Assembly: GCA_050181835.1 (NCBI GenBank)
Contig: JBFXCU010000001.1
Coordinates: forward strand, 537,214-601,213
Direction: 5' to 3'
Length of the DNA: 64,000 nt
Source of the DNA: CAILZL01 sp050181835
Lineage (GTDB): Bacteria; Pseudomonadota; Gammaproteobacteria; Steroidobacterales; Steroidobacteraceae
Within the stretch, counting starts at the first letter, position 1, and every line of letters starts with the position of its first letter. This document shows, piece by piece, positions 17,800-26,623 of the stretch. The position numbers and the translations under genes are program-made. The notes under the pieces were generated by a model. The model saw only the letters and a program-made list of their open reading frames with translations. It searched no databases and had not been told where the DNA came from.

Positions 17800-18977
17800 A
17801 TACTTCAATCACTGCGCGTAATGAGGCCAGTATTCTCGGTGCCGTATTTCTGATTGCACTAAATCTACGTCCGGCGATGGCTTCGTTGGGGCCAGTGCTG
17901 GAAACGCTGCGAACTGATTTAAAGCTTTCGCATGGTGCGGCGGGGCTGCTTACCACGTTGCCGGTGCTGTGTATGGGGCTGTTTGCACCGCTGGTGTTGT
18001 TGCTGAGTGAGCGGCTTGGGTTGAAACGAGCCGTCCTGTTCAGCACGTTGCTGATCGGTGGCGCAACCCTGCTACGTGGCCACGGCAGTTTCGCCAGTCT
18101 CTGGTTGAGTGCCTTGGGCGCGGGCGCGGGCATTGCGGTGCTGAATCCGTTGCTCAGTATGTATGTCAAACAGACCTTTTCATCCCGTAGTGCGCGAGTA
18201 AGTAGCTGGACTACCAGTGCCCTATGCTTGGGTGCCGCCGTGTCGGCAGGTAGCAGTGCCATTCTGGCGCGTTACTTTGGGTGGCCGCAGGCATTGGCGT
18301 GCTGGAGCATGCTGGCCTTTACGGCGGCAGCCTTATGGTGGCGGACGATTCCAGACACGCTACCGTTACCTGTTCATAGAGCTGGTCGTACCTTGCCTTG
18401 GCGGCAGCCGCGAGCGTGGTTACTGGTACTGGTATTTGGCCTGCATGGCATGGTGTTTTATGTGTTGCTTGCCTGGCTGGCGCCAGCCTATGTTGAATAT
18501 GGGATGAGTCCCGCCGATGCCGGACATCTGCTTGGCTTGTTTGCCCTGATGCAGGTGACGGGTACGTTGCTGGTCAGCGCTCTGCCTCATTTACAGCGGG
18601 AGCGTCGTCCTGCGTTGTTGCTCAGCGGCGGTGCGACACTGGCGGGACTGATTGGGCTGTGGTTAGTGCCCTTGTTTGTGCCGCAGTTATGGATGTGCCT
18701 GTTGGGTGCTGGCACGGCGGGTTTGTTTGCGTTGACCTTGATCTTGCCGCTGGACTACACCGAATCACCCACTGCCGCCGGGGCTTGGACCGCCATGATG
18801 TGTGGTGGCGGCTACGTGATTGCCGCTGCCGGGCCAGTGCTGGCCGGTTGGGTGCGTGATCATAGCGACAGTTATCACAGCGTCTTCATGCTGTTGACCG
18901 TGACTAGCGCCGTGGTATTTGGCTGCTGCACACTACTGACACCTGTAACGCGTAGCGAGCCCGCGCATGCGCTTTGA
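17796..18977 (+). CDS. MFS transporter, CynX/NimT family
   Basis: 393 residues with about 12 membrane segments. The first has the family pattern ALNLRPAMASLGPVL, typical of the cyanate/2-nitroimidazole transporter group, and the second half begins LLVLVFGLHGMVFYVLLAWLAP. Substrates of this group include cyanate and small organic compounds, but no cyanase gene is seen, so the cargo is unknown. Translationally coupled to the OsmC gene (ATGA overlap) and to the LysR gene (11-bp overlap). Confidence 0.88.
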   Translation: MNTSITARNEASILGAVFLIALNLRPAMASLGPVLETLRTDLKLSHGAAGLLTTLPVLCMGLFAPLVLLLSERLGLKRAVLFSTLLIGGATLLRGHGSFASLWLSALGAGAGIAVLNPLLSMYVKQTFSSRSARVSSWTTSALCLGAAVSAGSSAILARYFGWPQALACWSMLAFTAAALWWRTIPDTLPLPVHRAGRTLPWRQPRAWLLVLVFGLHGMVFYVLLAWLAPAYVEYGMSPADAGHLLGLFALMQVTGTLLVSALPHLQRERRPALLLSGGATLAGLIGLWLVPLFVPQLWMCLLGAGTAGLFALTLILPLDYTESPTAAGAWTAMMCGGGYVIAAAGPVLAGWVRDHSDSYHSVFMLLTVTSAVVFGCCTLLTPVTRSEPAHAL

Positions 18978-19851
18978 TTTTCGCGATTTGGAGTTATTTG
19001 TAGCTGTGGCCGAAGTCGGCAGCATTGCCAGAGCGGCTGAGCGTACCCATACCGTGGCCTCAGCAGTGAGTAAACGGCTGTCGGAATTGGAAGCGCAATT
19101 TGGTACTGCCTTGCTGGTACGTGGCGCCAAGGGCGTGACGTTAACCAGTGCCGGATATGCCTTGTTAGAGAAAGCACGCGCGCTGCTATATCAGGCCGAT
19201 CAACTTGAAAGTGAGCTACAGCAACATGCATCCGGCACACGCGGCCAAGTACGGGTGTTTGCCAACATCTCATCGATTGTTGAATTTTTACCCGATGCCT
19301 TGGCCGGGTTTCTGAAACTGCATCCAGAAGTGCAGGTACAGCTAGAGGAACGAGTAAGCAGCACGATTGCCCAAGCGGTGGCAGACAATCGTGCTGACTT
19401 GGGCATTGTTAGCGAACAACCCGTGCTGGATGGATTGGTGACCGTGCCGTTTCGTGCTGATGAACTGGTGCTGGTGACGCGATCGGAGCATCCCTTAAGC
19501 CAATATGCGCAGCTGTCTTTTAATCAAGTGCTGGATCATCCCTTTGTCGGTTTGCATGCCGATAGTTCATTGCACCTGCTGCTGACGCGTGCGGCAGCGG
19601 ATGCGGGCAAGCAAATCAATCTGCGTATTCAAGTCACCAGCTTTGATGCCGTGTGCGCCATGGTGTCCGCCGGGCTGGGTATCAGCATTGTGCCACGTGC
19701 GGCGACCACGCCTTACGTGCAGTCACTCAAGCTGGTTAGTATTCCCTTGAGTAATGATTGGGCGCAGCGCGAGTTATTGCTATGTACCCGCAAGGGCGAG
19801 TTGCATGCGGCAGCCAGATTGTTGCTGGAGCATTTGCGATTGCCGCAGTAA
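18967..19851 (+). CDS. LysR family transcriptional regulator
   Basis: 294 residues. Winged helix-turn-helix in residues 1-60 (FRDLELFVAVAEVGSIARAAE, then SAVSKRLSELEAQFGTALLVR), followed by a periplasmic-binding-like effector domain. It overlaps the MFS gene on the same strand instead of being divergent as most LysR genes are, so it may regulate the operon that contains it, or a distant target. The effector is unknown. Confidence 0.92.
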   Translation: MRFDFRDLELFVAVAEVGSIARAAERTHTVASAVSKRLSELEAQFGTALLVRGAKGVTLTSAGYALLEKARALLYQADQLESELQQHASGTRGQVRVFANISSIVEFLPDALAGFLKLHPEVQVQLEERVSSTIAQAVADNRADLGIVSEQPVLDGLVTVPFRADELVLVTRSEHPLSQYAQLSFNQVLDHPFVGLHADSSLHLLLTRAAADAGKQINLRIQVTSFDAVCAMVSAGLGISIVPRAATTPYVQSLKLVSIPLSNDWAQRELLLCTRKGELHAAARLLLEHLRLPQ

Positions 19852-20169
19852 TGATGTGATTAGACGGCAGTGGCTTCTAACCCGAGTCGGACAAATAGTT
19901 CAATCCTCAAACTTTCCACAAAGCGACCATTTGAACGACTGCTTTGTTACGCCCGGGTGGATAAGCGTCGGCATGGATGGCCTACTGCGTGCGACTCGGC
20001 AAATGGGTTTCTGCTGAAAAGTGCGTTTAATCTAATCCTCCGTTCCGAATCCCGTATTTTTGCGAGCGCTCACACTGGTAGCTGTGTTGTTACCATCACA
20101 GTGCCTGCAATGAATGGCACGCGCGTAATGCCCGGAAAAATAATGCTTCTGTGTGGCACCATTGCCGTC
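19852..20169. other. Intergenic region between the LysR gene and ectR
   Basis: 318 bases between convergent genes. Several frames cross it but none look like protein. A CACTGGTA...TACCATCACAGTG structure around 20070-20104 can fold into an imperfect hairpin. No clear terminator was seen. Confidence 0.4.
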
Positions 20170-20715
20170 TCAGCTGTTTTCCGTCTCCGGTGTAGCCCGA
20201 CTTGCTGTTCTGTCCAGCGATCCCACATCGAGAATCGGCGACGCGTCTATGGATGCCACATCCAGAAGTTGTGCAATTCGTTGCATGGTGCTCAGTATCT
20301 GGGTTTGTTCCCAGCTCTGCAGTACATTGAACTGACTGATGAAGCGGTTGTGTAACGTCTGTGGTGCCCGTGCCAGCTGGTTAGTGCCTTCGTTGGTGAG
20401 CGTCACGTGAACACGTCGCTTGTCTTGGTTGCTGCGTCGCCTGGAAATCAGACTGCGCTCTTCAAGGCGATCAAGAAGAGCGGTAATTGTCGCTTGGGTC
20501 AGGTTGACCTGCTGGGAAAGCTGTCGAGGACTCATCTCGCCGTTAGCGCTCAGTAGTTGCAGGATCATGAGCTGTGAGACGGTCAGTTGGCTGTGAGCAG
20601 CCAGCGTCTTGGCGTTGATTTGCGTCGCGCGGATGACGCGTCGTAGTTCGGTCAGCACCTGTTCAGCGGTTGTTAACATCATGTCTGGGCAACGGTTCGT
20701 TCTGATCAGATCCAT
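20170..20715 (-). CDS. ectR: MarR family regulator of ectoine genes (EctR-like)
   Basis: 181 residues with a MarR winged-helix core: LTVSQLMILQLLSANGEMS, then the recognition helix NLTQATITALLDRLEERSLI and the wing RRSNQDKRRVHVTLT. A MarR repressor, EctR, sits divergent from ectABC in several halophilic and methylotrophic gammaproteobacteria, and this gene has that place. A 13-bp perfect palindrome lies 6 bases before its start codon, so it probably controls itself as well. The C-terminal tail after residue 150 is not conserved. An internal ATG at 20682 is a possible shorter start; neither has a clear ribosome binding site. Confidence 0.85.
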   Translation of the reverse strand: MDLIRTNRCPDMMLTTAEQVLTELRRVIRATQINAKTLAAHSQLTVSQLMILQLLSANGEMSPRQLSQQVNLTQATITALLDRLEERSLISRRRSNQDKRRVHVTLTNEGTNQLARAPQTLHNRFISQFNVLQSWEQTQILSTMQRIAQLLDVASIDASPILDVGSLDRTASRATPETENS

Positions 20716-20721
20716 AAATAG

Positions 20722-20734
20722 TTAGATTATCTAA
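20722..20734. promoter_or_regulatory. Putative EctR operator 1
   Basis: TTAGATTATCTAA, a palindrome with 5-bp arms and a 3-base centre, just upstream of the ectR start codon. A near copy in opposite orientation lies at 20850-20862. Confidence 0.55.
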
Positions 20735-20808
20735 TAATATTCAGCGACATAAGGAGGGGCGCTTTGAATGTAAATACCTGAAAACAGTAAATAACGCCAA
20801 GTTATTGC

Positions 20809-20836
20809 TTGACATGCCTAGATCACACCCTAGACT
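20809..20836 (+). promoter_or_regulatory. Predicted sigma70-type promoter of ectABCD
   Basis: A perfect TTGACA (20809-20814), a 16-base spacer and TAGACT (20831-20836, 4 of 6). Transcription would begin about 20842-20845, 45 bases before ectA. Confidence 0.55.
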
Positions 20837-20849
20837 TCCAAAATAATAA

Positions 20850-20862
20850 TTCGATAGTCTAA
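20850..20862. promoter_or_regulatory. Putative EctR operator 2
   Basis: Read on the minus strand it is TTAGACTATCGAA, identical to operator 1 at 11 of 13 positions. It lies directly downstream of the predicted ectA start point, where a bound repressor would block transcription. Confidence 0.55.
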
Positions 20863-20888
20863 TTACTTTACGGACCTTCCAACCCTTC

Positions 20889-21428
20889 ATGCGGTCTAAT
20901 GCAAAACCAGCTTCACCGTCAGCTCACGTCGGCAAGATTCACTTTCGGCGACCCATGCCGCTCGATGGGGCGGCTGTTCATGCGTTGATCGCTAACTGCC
21001 CACCGCTCGATACGAATTCACTGTACTGCAATCTGTTGCAGTGTTCTATGTTTTCGGCTACCTGCGTCGTAGCTGAGCAGGACGGCAACTTGGTCGGATT
21101 CATATCAGGGTTCGTGACGCCAGACAGCACCGATAATTTGTTTATCTGGCAGGTTGCTGTGACGCCTGCTGCACGCGGGATGGGCCTTGCCGTCGCTATG
21201 GTGCTGGAGCTGCTGAACCGACCTGCGTGTCAGCGTACCAGTCAGCTACAAACTTCGATCACCCCCGGTAATGCCGCGTCATGGGCATTGTTTGAATCAG
21301 TAGCCAAAGCATTGGGTACGCAGCTCATTAGCAAAGTTCTGTTTGAGCGTCAGCAGCATCTGAACAATCTACACGATACCGAGATGCTGGTAACGATTGG
21401 GCGTTTCACGCCCCGCGCCGCTGCTTGA
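20889..21428 (+). CDS. ectA: L-2,4-diaminobutyrate N-acetyltransferase
   Basis: 179-residue GNAT acetyltransferase that transfers acetyl from acetyl-CoA to the 4-amino group of diaminobutyrate, the second step of ectoine synthesis. The acetyl-CoA loop is VAVTPAARGMGLAVAM, and PPLDTNSLYCNLL and ITPGNAASWALFESVAK are typical of EctA. First gene of the ectABCD operon; ectB follows after 50 bases. The N-terminal 15 residues are variable. No strong ribosome binding site is visible. Confidence 0.95.
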   Translation: MRSNAKPASPSAHVGKIHFRRPMPLDGAAVHALIANCPPLDTNSLYCNLLQCSMFSATCVVAEQDGNLVGFISGFVTPDSTDNLFIWQVAVTPAARGMGLAVAMVLELLNRPACQRTSQLQTSITPGNAASWALFESVAKALGTQLISKVLFERQQHLNNLHDTEMLVTIGRFTPRAAA

Positions 21429-21478
21429 GCTTCGCTGAAGGCGCGTCTCCGGCGTTTAATTAATCTGTGAGGAAATTG

Positions 21479-22801
21479 ATGATCAAGAACGACAATTTGG
21501 TTCGCACATTACCGACCCGAGCTGGTGTATTTGTGAGGCAGGAATCCAGGGTCAGAAGTTATTCACGTGACTTTCCAGTGATCTTTTCACGCGCCGAAGG
21601 CGCTCGCATATTCGATGAGCATGGCAATGGCTATCTGGATTTTCTGGCTGGTGCTGGAAGCTTGAACTACGGACACAATCATCCAGTACTGCTCAAGGCG
21701 TTGATGACCTATCTCCAGCAACACGGCATTACTCATAGTCTGGATCTGCATACGAGTGCAAAAGCAGATTTTCTCGAAGCACTGGAAATGCGCATTTTGC
21801 GGTCGCGAAATTTGCCCTATGTGGCACAGTTTACAGGGCCTACCGGCACCAACTGCGTTGAAGCGGCGCTAAAGCTAGCGCGCAAGATAACGGGGCGACA
21901 TCCGGTTGTATGTTTCACCAATGGTTTTCATGGTGTCACGCTCGGTGCACTGGCGATGACGGGTAATTCGCATCATCGTGGCGGTGCTGGGGTCGCTCTG
22001 GAAGGCATGATTCGTATGCCATTTGATGGTTACATGGGCAAGGAGCTGGATACGCTTACCTATTTCGAGAAAACACTCAACGATTCCAGCAGCGGTATCG
22101 ACAAACCAGCAGCGGTGATTCTCGAGACAGTGCAAGGCGAAGGCGGTCTCAATATGGCGAGCGTGGCCTGGTTACAGGAACTTCAGGCCATCTGCCGACG
22201 ACATGAAATATTGCTGATCGTCGACGACATTCAAGCGGGCTGTGGCCGAACCGGCACATTCTTCAGTTTTGAACCGGCAGGACTGGTGCCGGACATCGTT
22301 ACGCTGTCCAAATCATTAAGTGGCATGGGGTTGCCGTTCGCGGTGACGCTGATCAGGCGCGATCTCGACATCTGGTCACCCGGTGAGCACAATGGCACGT
22401 TTCGTGGCAACAATCATGCATTTGTTACGGCAGCATGTGCCTTTGACCACTTCTGGTCCAACGATGTATTTGCCAGCGAGGTACAACGCAAGGCCCACCT
22501 GCTCGAGCGTGGTCTGCAGGCGTTATGTGGCACCTATTCGGCATCCTTGCTGCACAAGGGACGTGGAATGATGCAGGGTGTGTCATTCACTAGACACGAG
22601 CTCGCCAGTGCAGTGAGTAAGGCGGCCTTTGAGCGAGGCATGATCATCGAGACCAGTGGTTCGAACGATGAAGTTCTCAAGTTCCTGTGTCCACTCACCA
22701 TCAGTGACCAGGATTTGGCACTAGGAATCGACATCGTCTCCGACTGTGTTCATGAATTGATGTCCAATGCACGGCTGCGTAAAACAGGAAGCCGCGCATG
22801 A
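21479..22801 (+). CDS. ectB: Diaminobutyrate-2-oxoglutarate transaminase
   Basis: Class III PLP aminotransferase of about 440 residues that makes 2,4-diaminobutyrate from aspartate semialdehyde with glutamate as donor, the first step of ectoine synthesis. The PLP lysine is Lys278 in TLSKSLSG, the Asp of the cofactor site lies in LIVDDIQAGCGRTG, and FTGPTGTNCVEAALKLARK binds the phosphate. A GTG at 21467 opens the frame, but GAGGA seven bases before the ATG at 21479 decides for the latter. The stop overlaps the ectC start (ATGA). Confidence 0.96.
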   Translation: MIKNDNLVRTLPTRAGVFVRQESRVRSYSRDFPVIFSRAEGARIFDEHGNGYLDFLAGAGSLNYGHNHPVLLKALMTYLQQHGITHSLDLHTSAKADFLEALEMRILRSRNLPYVAQFTGPTGTNCVEAALKLARKITGRHPVVCFTNGFHGVTLGALAMTGNSHHRGGAGVALEGMIRMPFDGYMGKELDTLTYFEKTLNDSSSGIDKPAAVILETVQGEGGLNMASVAWLQELQAICRRHEILLIVDDIQAGCGRTGTFFSFEPAGLVPDIVTLSKSLSGMGLPFAVTLIRRDLDIWSPGEHNGTFRGNNHAFVTAACAFDHFWSNDVFASEVQRKAHLLERGLQALCGTYSASLLHKGRGMMQGVSFTRHELASAVSKAAFERGMIIETSGSNDEVLKFLCPLTISDQDLALGIDIVSDCVHELMSNARLRKTGSRA

Positions 22802-23214
22802 TCGTGCGTAAATTGAGTGATGCGCGCCAGACGGCGCGTCGGGTAGTGTCGAAAAACTGGGAAAGCACCCGGTTGATCTTGAAAAGTGATGCTATGGGGT
22901 TCTCCTTTCACATTACGACCATCTATGCTGGCACGCGCACCCGAATCTGTTATCGCCACCATCTGGAGTCGGTGTACTGCATTGCCGGACGTGGGGAAAT
23001 CGAAATTCTCGTCGATGGAAATCGCCATGATATTTCTCCGGGAACACTGTACGCACTCGATAAACATGACGAGCACGAACTGATCGCGCACACAGATTTG
23101 CTGCTGGCCTGTGTATTCAGTCCTGCCTTGACGGGCAGTGAGGTTCACGACGCGACGGGGGCTTATCCGCCCGATGCTGATGCAGTCGTATCAGTGGGGA
23201 GTGATCAACTATGA
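22798..23214 (+). CDS. ectC: Ectoine synthase
   Basis: 138-residue cupin that closes N-gamma-acetyl-diaminobutyrate to ectoine. The three iron ligands known for the family are at their usual positions: Glu57 (HLE), Tyr85 (GTLY) and His93 (DEH). RICYRHHLESVYCIAG is the family signature. Overlaps both ectB and ectD by 4 bp, so translation is probably coupled. Confidence 0.97.
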   Translation: MIVRKLSDARQTARRVVSKNWESTRLILKSDAMGFSFHITTIYAGTRTRICYRHHLESVYCIAGRGEIEILVDGNRHDISPGTLYALDKHDEHELIAHTDLLLACVFSPALTGSEVHDATGAYPPDADAVVSVGSDQL

Positions 23215-24143
23215 CCGGTGCCGCCGTTCACACCGCTCCAGCTTCTTCTGAGGATATCTATCGTTCGCGTTGCGAATCGCAGCCGGCATTGGTACCCCGC
23301 GTGGATCCTGTGATGTATTCCCTTGCGGGTCCACTCAGTGCGGCACAGTGCGCCGCATTTGATCGTCGCGGATATGTAGAACTTGAATTCTGGTTCGAGC
23401 AAGCAGAGCTGACGTCGATGATGGATGAGGCCAAGCGTCTGATGCGAAGCGATTCGCTGTTGAACAGCGAGACCTTGATCTTGGAGCCAGATTCGAGCGC
23501 TGTTCGATCGGTGTTTCACATTCACGAACAGAGTAAGTTGTTTCGGCGATTAGTCATGGACAGTCGTTTGGTAGGTGTGGCACAGCAACTGCTGAATGAC
23601 GATGTGTACATCCATCAGTCGCGGCTTAACTACAAAGCAGGATTCTCCGGCAAGGAGTTTTACTGGCACTCTGATTTTGAAACTTGGCATATTGAAGATG
23701 GTATGCCACGTATGCGCGCGCTGAGTATGTCAATCGCGCTGACCGAGAATACCGAATACAATGGGCCACTATTGGTGATGCCCGGTTCACACAATACGTA
23801 TGTGCGGTGTGTCGGCACCACCCCCGATGATCACTACAAGCAGTCCTTGCGGCGTCAGGAGTACGGTGTGCCGGATCAGGAGTCACTGCGGTTCCTGCAC
23901 CAGCGCGGTGGTATAGCAGCCTCGATGGGCGCGGCCGGCACCATCACGATATTTGACTGCAACATCATGCATGGATCCAGCAGCAATATCTCGCCGCTGC
24001 CGCGTTCGAATGTATTCATTGTCTACAATGGCACCAGCAACAAATTGACTACGCCTTTTGGTGGTACTGCTCCACGGCCTGAATTCGTTGCGGTTCGTGA
24101 CAACACTACAGCACTCGTGCCAGTGGCTGGGAATATCATCTGA
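23211..24143 (+). CDS. ectD: Ectoine 5-hydroxylase
   Basis: 310-residue Fe(II)/2-oxoglutarate dioxygenase that turns ectoine into 5-hydroxyectoine. The iron-binding triad is His153 and Asp155 (FYWHSDFETWH) plus His254 (NIMHGSS). The EctD consensus stretch around 150-190, with the conserved Trp-His-Ser-Asp-Phe-Glu-Thr-Trp-His, is complete. Its presence shows that the host can make hydroxyectoine. Coupled to ectC; four bases separate it from the transporter gene. Confidence 0.96.
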   Translation: MTGAAVHTAPASSEDIYRSRCESQPALVPRVDPVMYSLAGPLSAAQCAAFDRRGYVELEFWFEQAELTSMMDEAKRLMRSDSLLNSETLILEPDSSAVRSVFHIHEQSKLFRRLVMDSRLVGVAQQLLNDDVYIHQSRLNYKAGFSGKEFYWHSDFETWHIEDGMPRMRALSMSIALTENTEYNGPLLVMPGSHNTYVRCVGTTPDDHYKQSLRRQEYGVPDQESLRFLHQRGGIAASMGAAGTITIFDCNIMHGSSSNISPLPRSNVFIVYNGTSNKLTTPFGGTAPRPEFVAVRDNTTALVPVAGNII

Positions 24144-24147
24144 TGCA

Positions 24148-25617
24148 ATGCCCTTAGGCTATGTGATGATTCTGTTGAGCTTCTGCTTTTGTCTGCTGCT
24201 GTTCCTGTTGATCGGGATCTACTCGGCGACGCGCAGCCGTGGTACCGCGGCAGACTACTACCTAGCGAGCAGCAGTGTCAGTCCTTGGATGGTGGGTCTG
24301 TCCGCAGTGGCAACCAACAACAGTGGCTACATGTTTATCGGCGTTATCGGCTATACCTATACAACCGGTCTGGCGTCGGTCTGGTTGATGGTGGGTTGGA
24401 TACTCGGTGACTTGCTTGCTTCATTGTGGGTCCATCGCCACTTGAGGCTGGCGACTGCGGCAACCGGAGAACTCAGTTTTTCCGGCGTCATCAGCGCTTG
24501 GACCGGACAACGGCAGCCGTACGTACGCGTCCTCGGCGCTGTATTCAGTATCGTTTTCCTAGGTGCCTACGCGGCGGCGCAGTTTAGTGCTGGCGGCAAG
24601 GCTCTGCATGCCTTGTTCGGCTGGAATTTGCACAGTGGTGCGATGCTGGTTGCAGTGGTGGTGGCTATTTATTGCATAGCCGGCGGCATTCGCGCTTCGA
24701 TTTGGACTGATGTTGCACAGTCAGCGGTAATGCTTGCAGCCATGGCACTGTTGATGGTCACGGCGATAAATGGTCTGGGCGGCATCGCCGCGAGTCTGTC
24801 CAGACTGCAACAGATACCGGGACAGATGGACTGGTTTCCTCGCGATCTGTTGTTGCCAGGTATTGGCGGCATGATGTTGTTTGTTATTGGCTGGTTGTTC
24901 GCGGGACTGAGTGTGGCAGGGCAGCCCCACATCATGATCCGGTTTATGGCGTTGGACAAACCTGCACACTTAACCAACGCGCGCTGGTGGTACTACAGCT
25001 TTTTCGTGATGTTCTACGTCATGGCGACTGTGGTGGGCTTGCTGTCGCGCGTGTATCTACCGGAACTGGTCAGTTTGGATCCAGAACTCGCATTGCCAAC
25101 CATGGCCCAATCACTGTTGCCGCCGGTGCTGGTAGGTTTCATGCTTGCCGGCATCTTTGCAGCAACCATGTCGACGGCTGATTCGCTGGTGCTGAGTTGC
25201 TCCGCGTGTTTGACCAACGATCTTTTGCCGTCGTTAGGCAACAAGAGGTATCTGACCAAAGCAGCGACGCTGCTCGTGACGGCAATGGCGCTGGCAATCG
25301 CAGTGACCGGCCCGGAAAGTGTATTTCAGTTAGTCCTCATGGCGTGGTCAATTTTGGGGGCGGTATTCGTGCCGGTGTTGCTGGTCTTGGCCATCGGCGA
25401 AAAACCTACACAGTCGATCACCATGATCACGATGCTGACGGGAGCCACGGTCAGCTTGCTGTGGCGATATATGGGACTACATGACTATGTATTCGAGGGA
25501 ATGCCTGGCATGTTGGCTGCGTTGATTGTTTTTACTTCGCACCGCTGTTGGGTGCGATCGGCACATCGCGCGACGCGTGCACGTGAACCGAACCTGAGTC
25601 AAGAAACGCAGGACTAA
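24148..25617 (+). CDS. Sodium:solute symporter (SSS family) in the ectoine operon
   Basis: About 489 residues with 12-13 membrane segments. GTAADYYLASSSVSPWMVGLSAVATNNSGYMFIG after the first segment (shown in part: ATNNSGYMFIG) and MSTADSLVLSCSACLTNDL near residue 345 are SSS signatures, as in the proline carrier PutP. Position four bases after ectD suggests uptake or recovery of ectoine, hydroxyectoine or another osmolyte such as proline; the substrate is inferred from context only. The frame opens inside ectD at 24058, but the ATG at 24148 gives the normal short N terminus before the first membrane segment. Confidence 0.85.
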   Translation: MPLGYVMILLSFCFCLLLFLLIGIYSATRSRGTAADYYLASSSVSPWMVGLSAVATNNSGYMFIGVIGYTYTTGLASVWLMVGWILGDLLASLWVHRHLRLATAATGELSFSGVISAWTGQRQPYVRVLGAVFSIVFLGAYAAAQFSAGGKALHALFGWNLHSGAMLVAVVVAIYCIAGGIRASIWTDVAQSAVMLAAMALLMVTAINGLGGIAASLSRLQQIPGQMDWFPRDLLLPGIGGMMLFVIGWLFAGLSVAGQPHIMIRFMALDKPAHLTNARWWYYSFFVMFYVMATVVGLLSRVYLPELVSLDPELALPTMAQSLLPPVLVGFMLAGIFAATMSTADSLVLSCSACLTNDLLPSLGNKRYLTKAATLLVTAMALAIAVTGPESVFQLVLMAWSILGAVFVPVLLVLAIGEKPTQSITMITMLTGATVSLLWRYMGLHDYVFEGMPGMLAALIVFTSHRCWVRSAHRATRAREPNLSQETQD

Positions 25618-25869
25618 GATGTCCTCAACTGACAATCAGTACAGCTGAAGCCGTCAGAGGAAACAAAGTTGATGTGGTTGGAACCTGTCAGTATCGCGAC
25701 CGCTTCCAGATATTGACGACGTGCCTACTATCCACCTTATCAAGCAGAACTGCACATTCGGATCTGGCGACCTGATTCGGACGGGCGTTGCAGCGGTGAA
25801 TCAGAATAGGTTCGATACATCATCTGCAGCATCGCTGTAGAGTGCCTTCTTTTGCATTCGGAACCACAA

Positions 25870-26481
25870 ATGTCTGACTTCGCCAAATCTACTGTCCTGC
25901 TGTTTGTATTGTTAAATCCGTTTCTGGTAATTATTTATTTGGTCGATCTGGTGGAGACGTTGGAGAGCCAACGCTTTTTGCGCGTACTGGTGCAAGGTGG
26001 CCTCATTGCGGCAGTCGTGTTCTGTTGCTTCGGTCTACTCGGCGATGCCGTGTTCACCAGCGTAGTTCAGGCTGAATTCGCTTCGTTTCAGATATTTGGT
26101 GGCTTGGTGTTTTTGCTGATTGGCATGCAGTTCGTATTTCGTGGCCCCAACGCCATTGAGATGTTGCGTGGCCACTCGCCCAACCTTGCCGGCGCCATTG
26201 CCATGCCTGTGCTTATCGGACCCGGCACCATCAGCGCCAGCGTCGTCATCGGCCAGCGACACACGCCACTCTTGGCTTGCACCATCATATTTACTGCCGT
26301 CGCGGCATCAATCATCCTGATGCTAGCATTGAAAAAAATTCACGACATCGTGCGCCCGCGCAGCGAACCGCTCATCAAGCGCTATATCGAGATCACCGGT
26401 CGTATCATGGCGCTTTATGTCGGCACCGTGGCAGTGGAGATGATCATGAAGGGCATACGCACATGGATAGAAAAATTTTGA
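25870..26481 (+). CDS. MarC family integral membrane protein
   Basis: About 203 residues and six predicted membrane segments. FVLLNPFLVIIYLVDL, GLVFLLIGMQFV, AMPVLIGPGTISASVV and ITGRIMALYVGTVAVEMIMKGI fit the MarC (UPF0056) family. The family was once linked to multidrug resistance but its function is unknown. The frame opens at a TTG at 25852; the ATG at 25870 with GGA eight bases upstream is preferred. It stands alone, 250 bases after the ectoine operon; that gap holds no recognisable gene. Confidence 0.85.
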   Translation: MSDFAKSTVLLFVLLNPFLVIIYLVDLVETLESQRFLRVLVQGGLIAAVVFCCFGLLGDAVFTSVVQAEFASFQIFGGLVFLLIGMQFVFRGPNAIEMLRGHSPNLAGAIAMPVLIGPGTISASVVIGQRHTPLLACTIIFTAVAASIILMLALKKIHDIVRPRSEPLIKRYIEITGRIMALYVGTVAVEMIMKGIRTWIEKF

Positions 26482-26623
26482 TCCACGTGCAGAGAGGTAA
26501 CCATCAACGGTACCGGGTTAGGGGCTATTTGCGTAAGCGTCCGCTTCGATGGCTTTCATTGACTGCTCTGAAGTAGCGCTGAATTCCGCTTAGGGCCGTT
26601 AGCGAATTTGTCTGGCAGCGAGA

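Noticed and set aside
19870..20355. 161-codon plus-strand frame after the LysR gene
   Set aside because: Overlaps the 3' end of ectR on the other strand, and the product has no recognisable domain.
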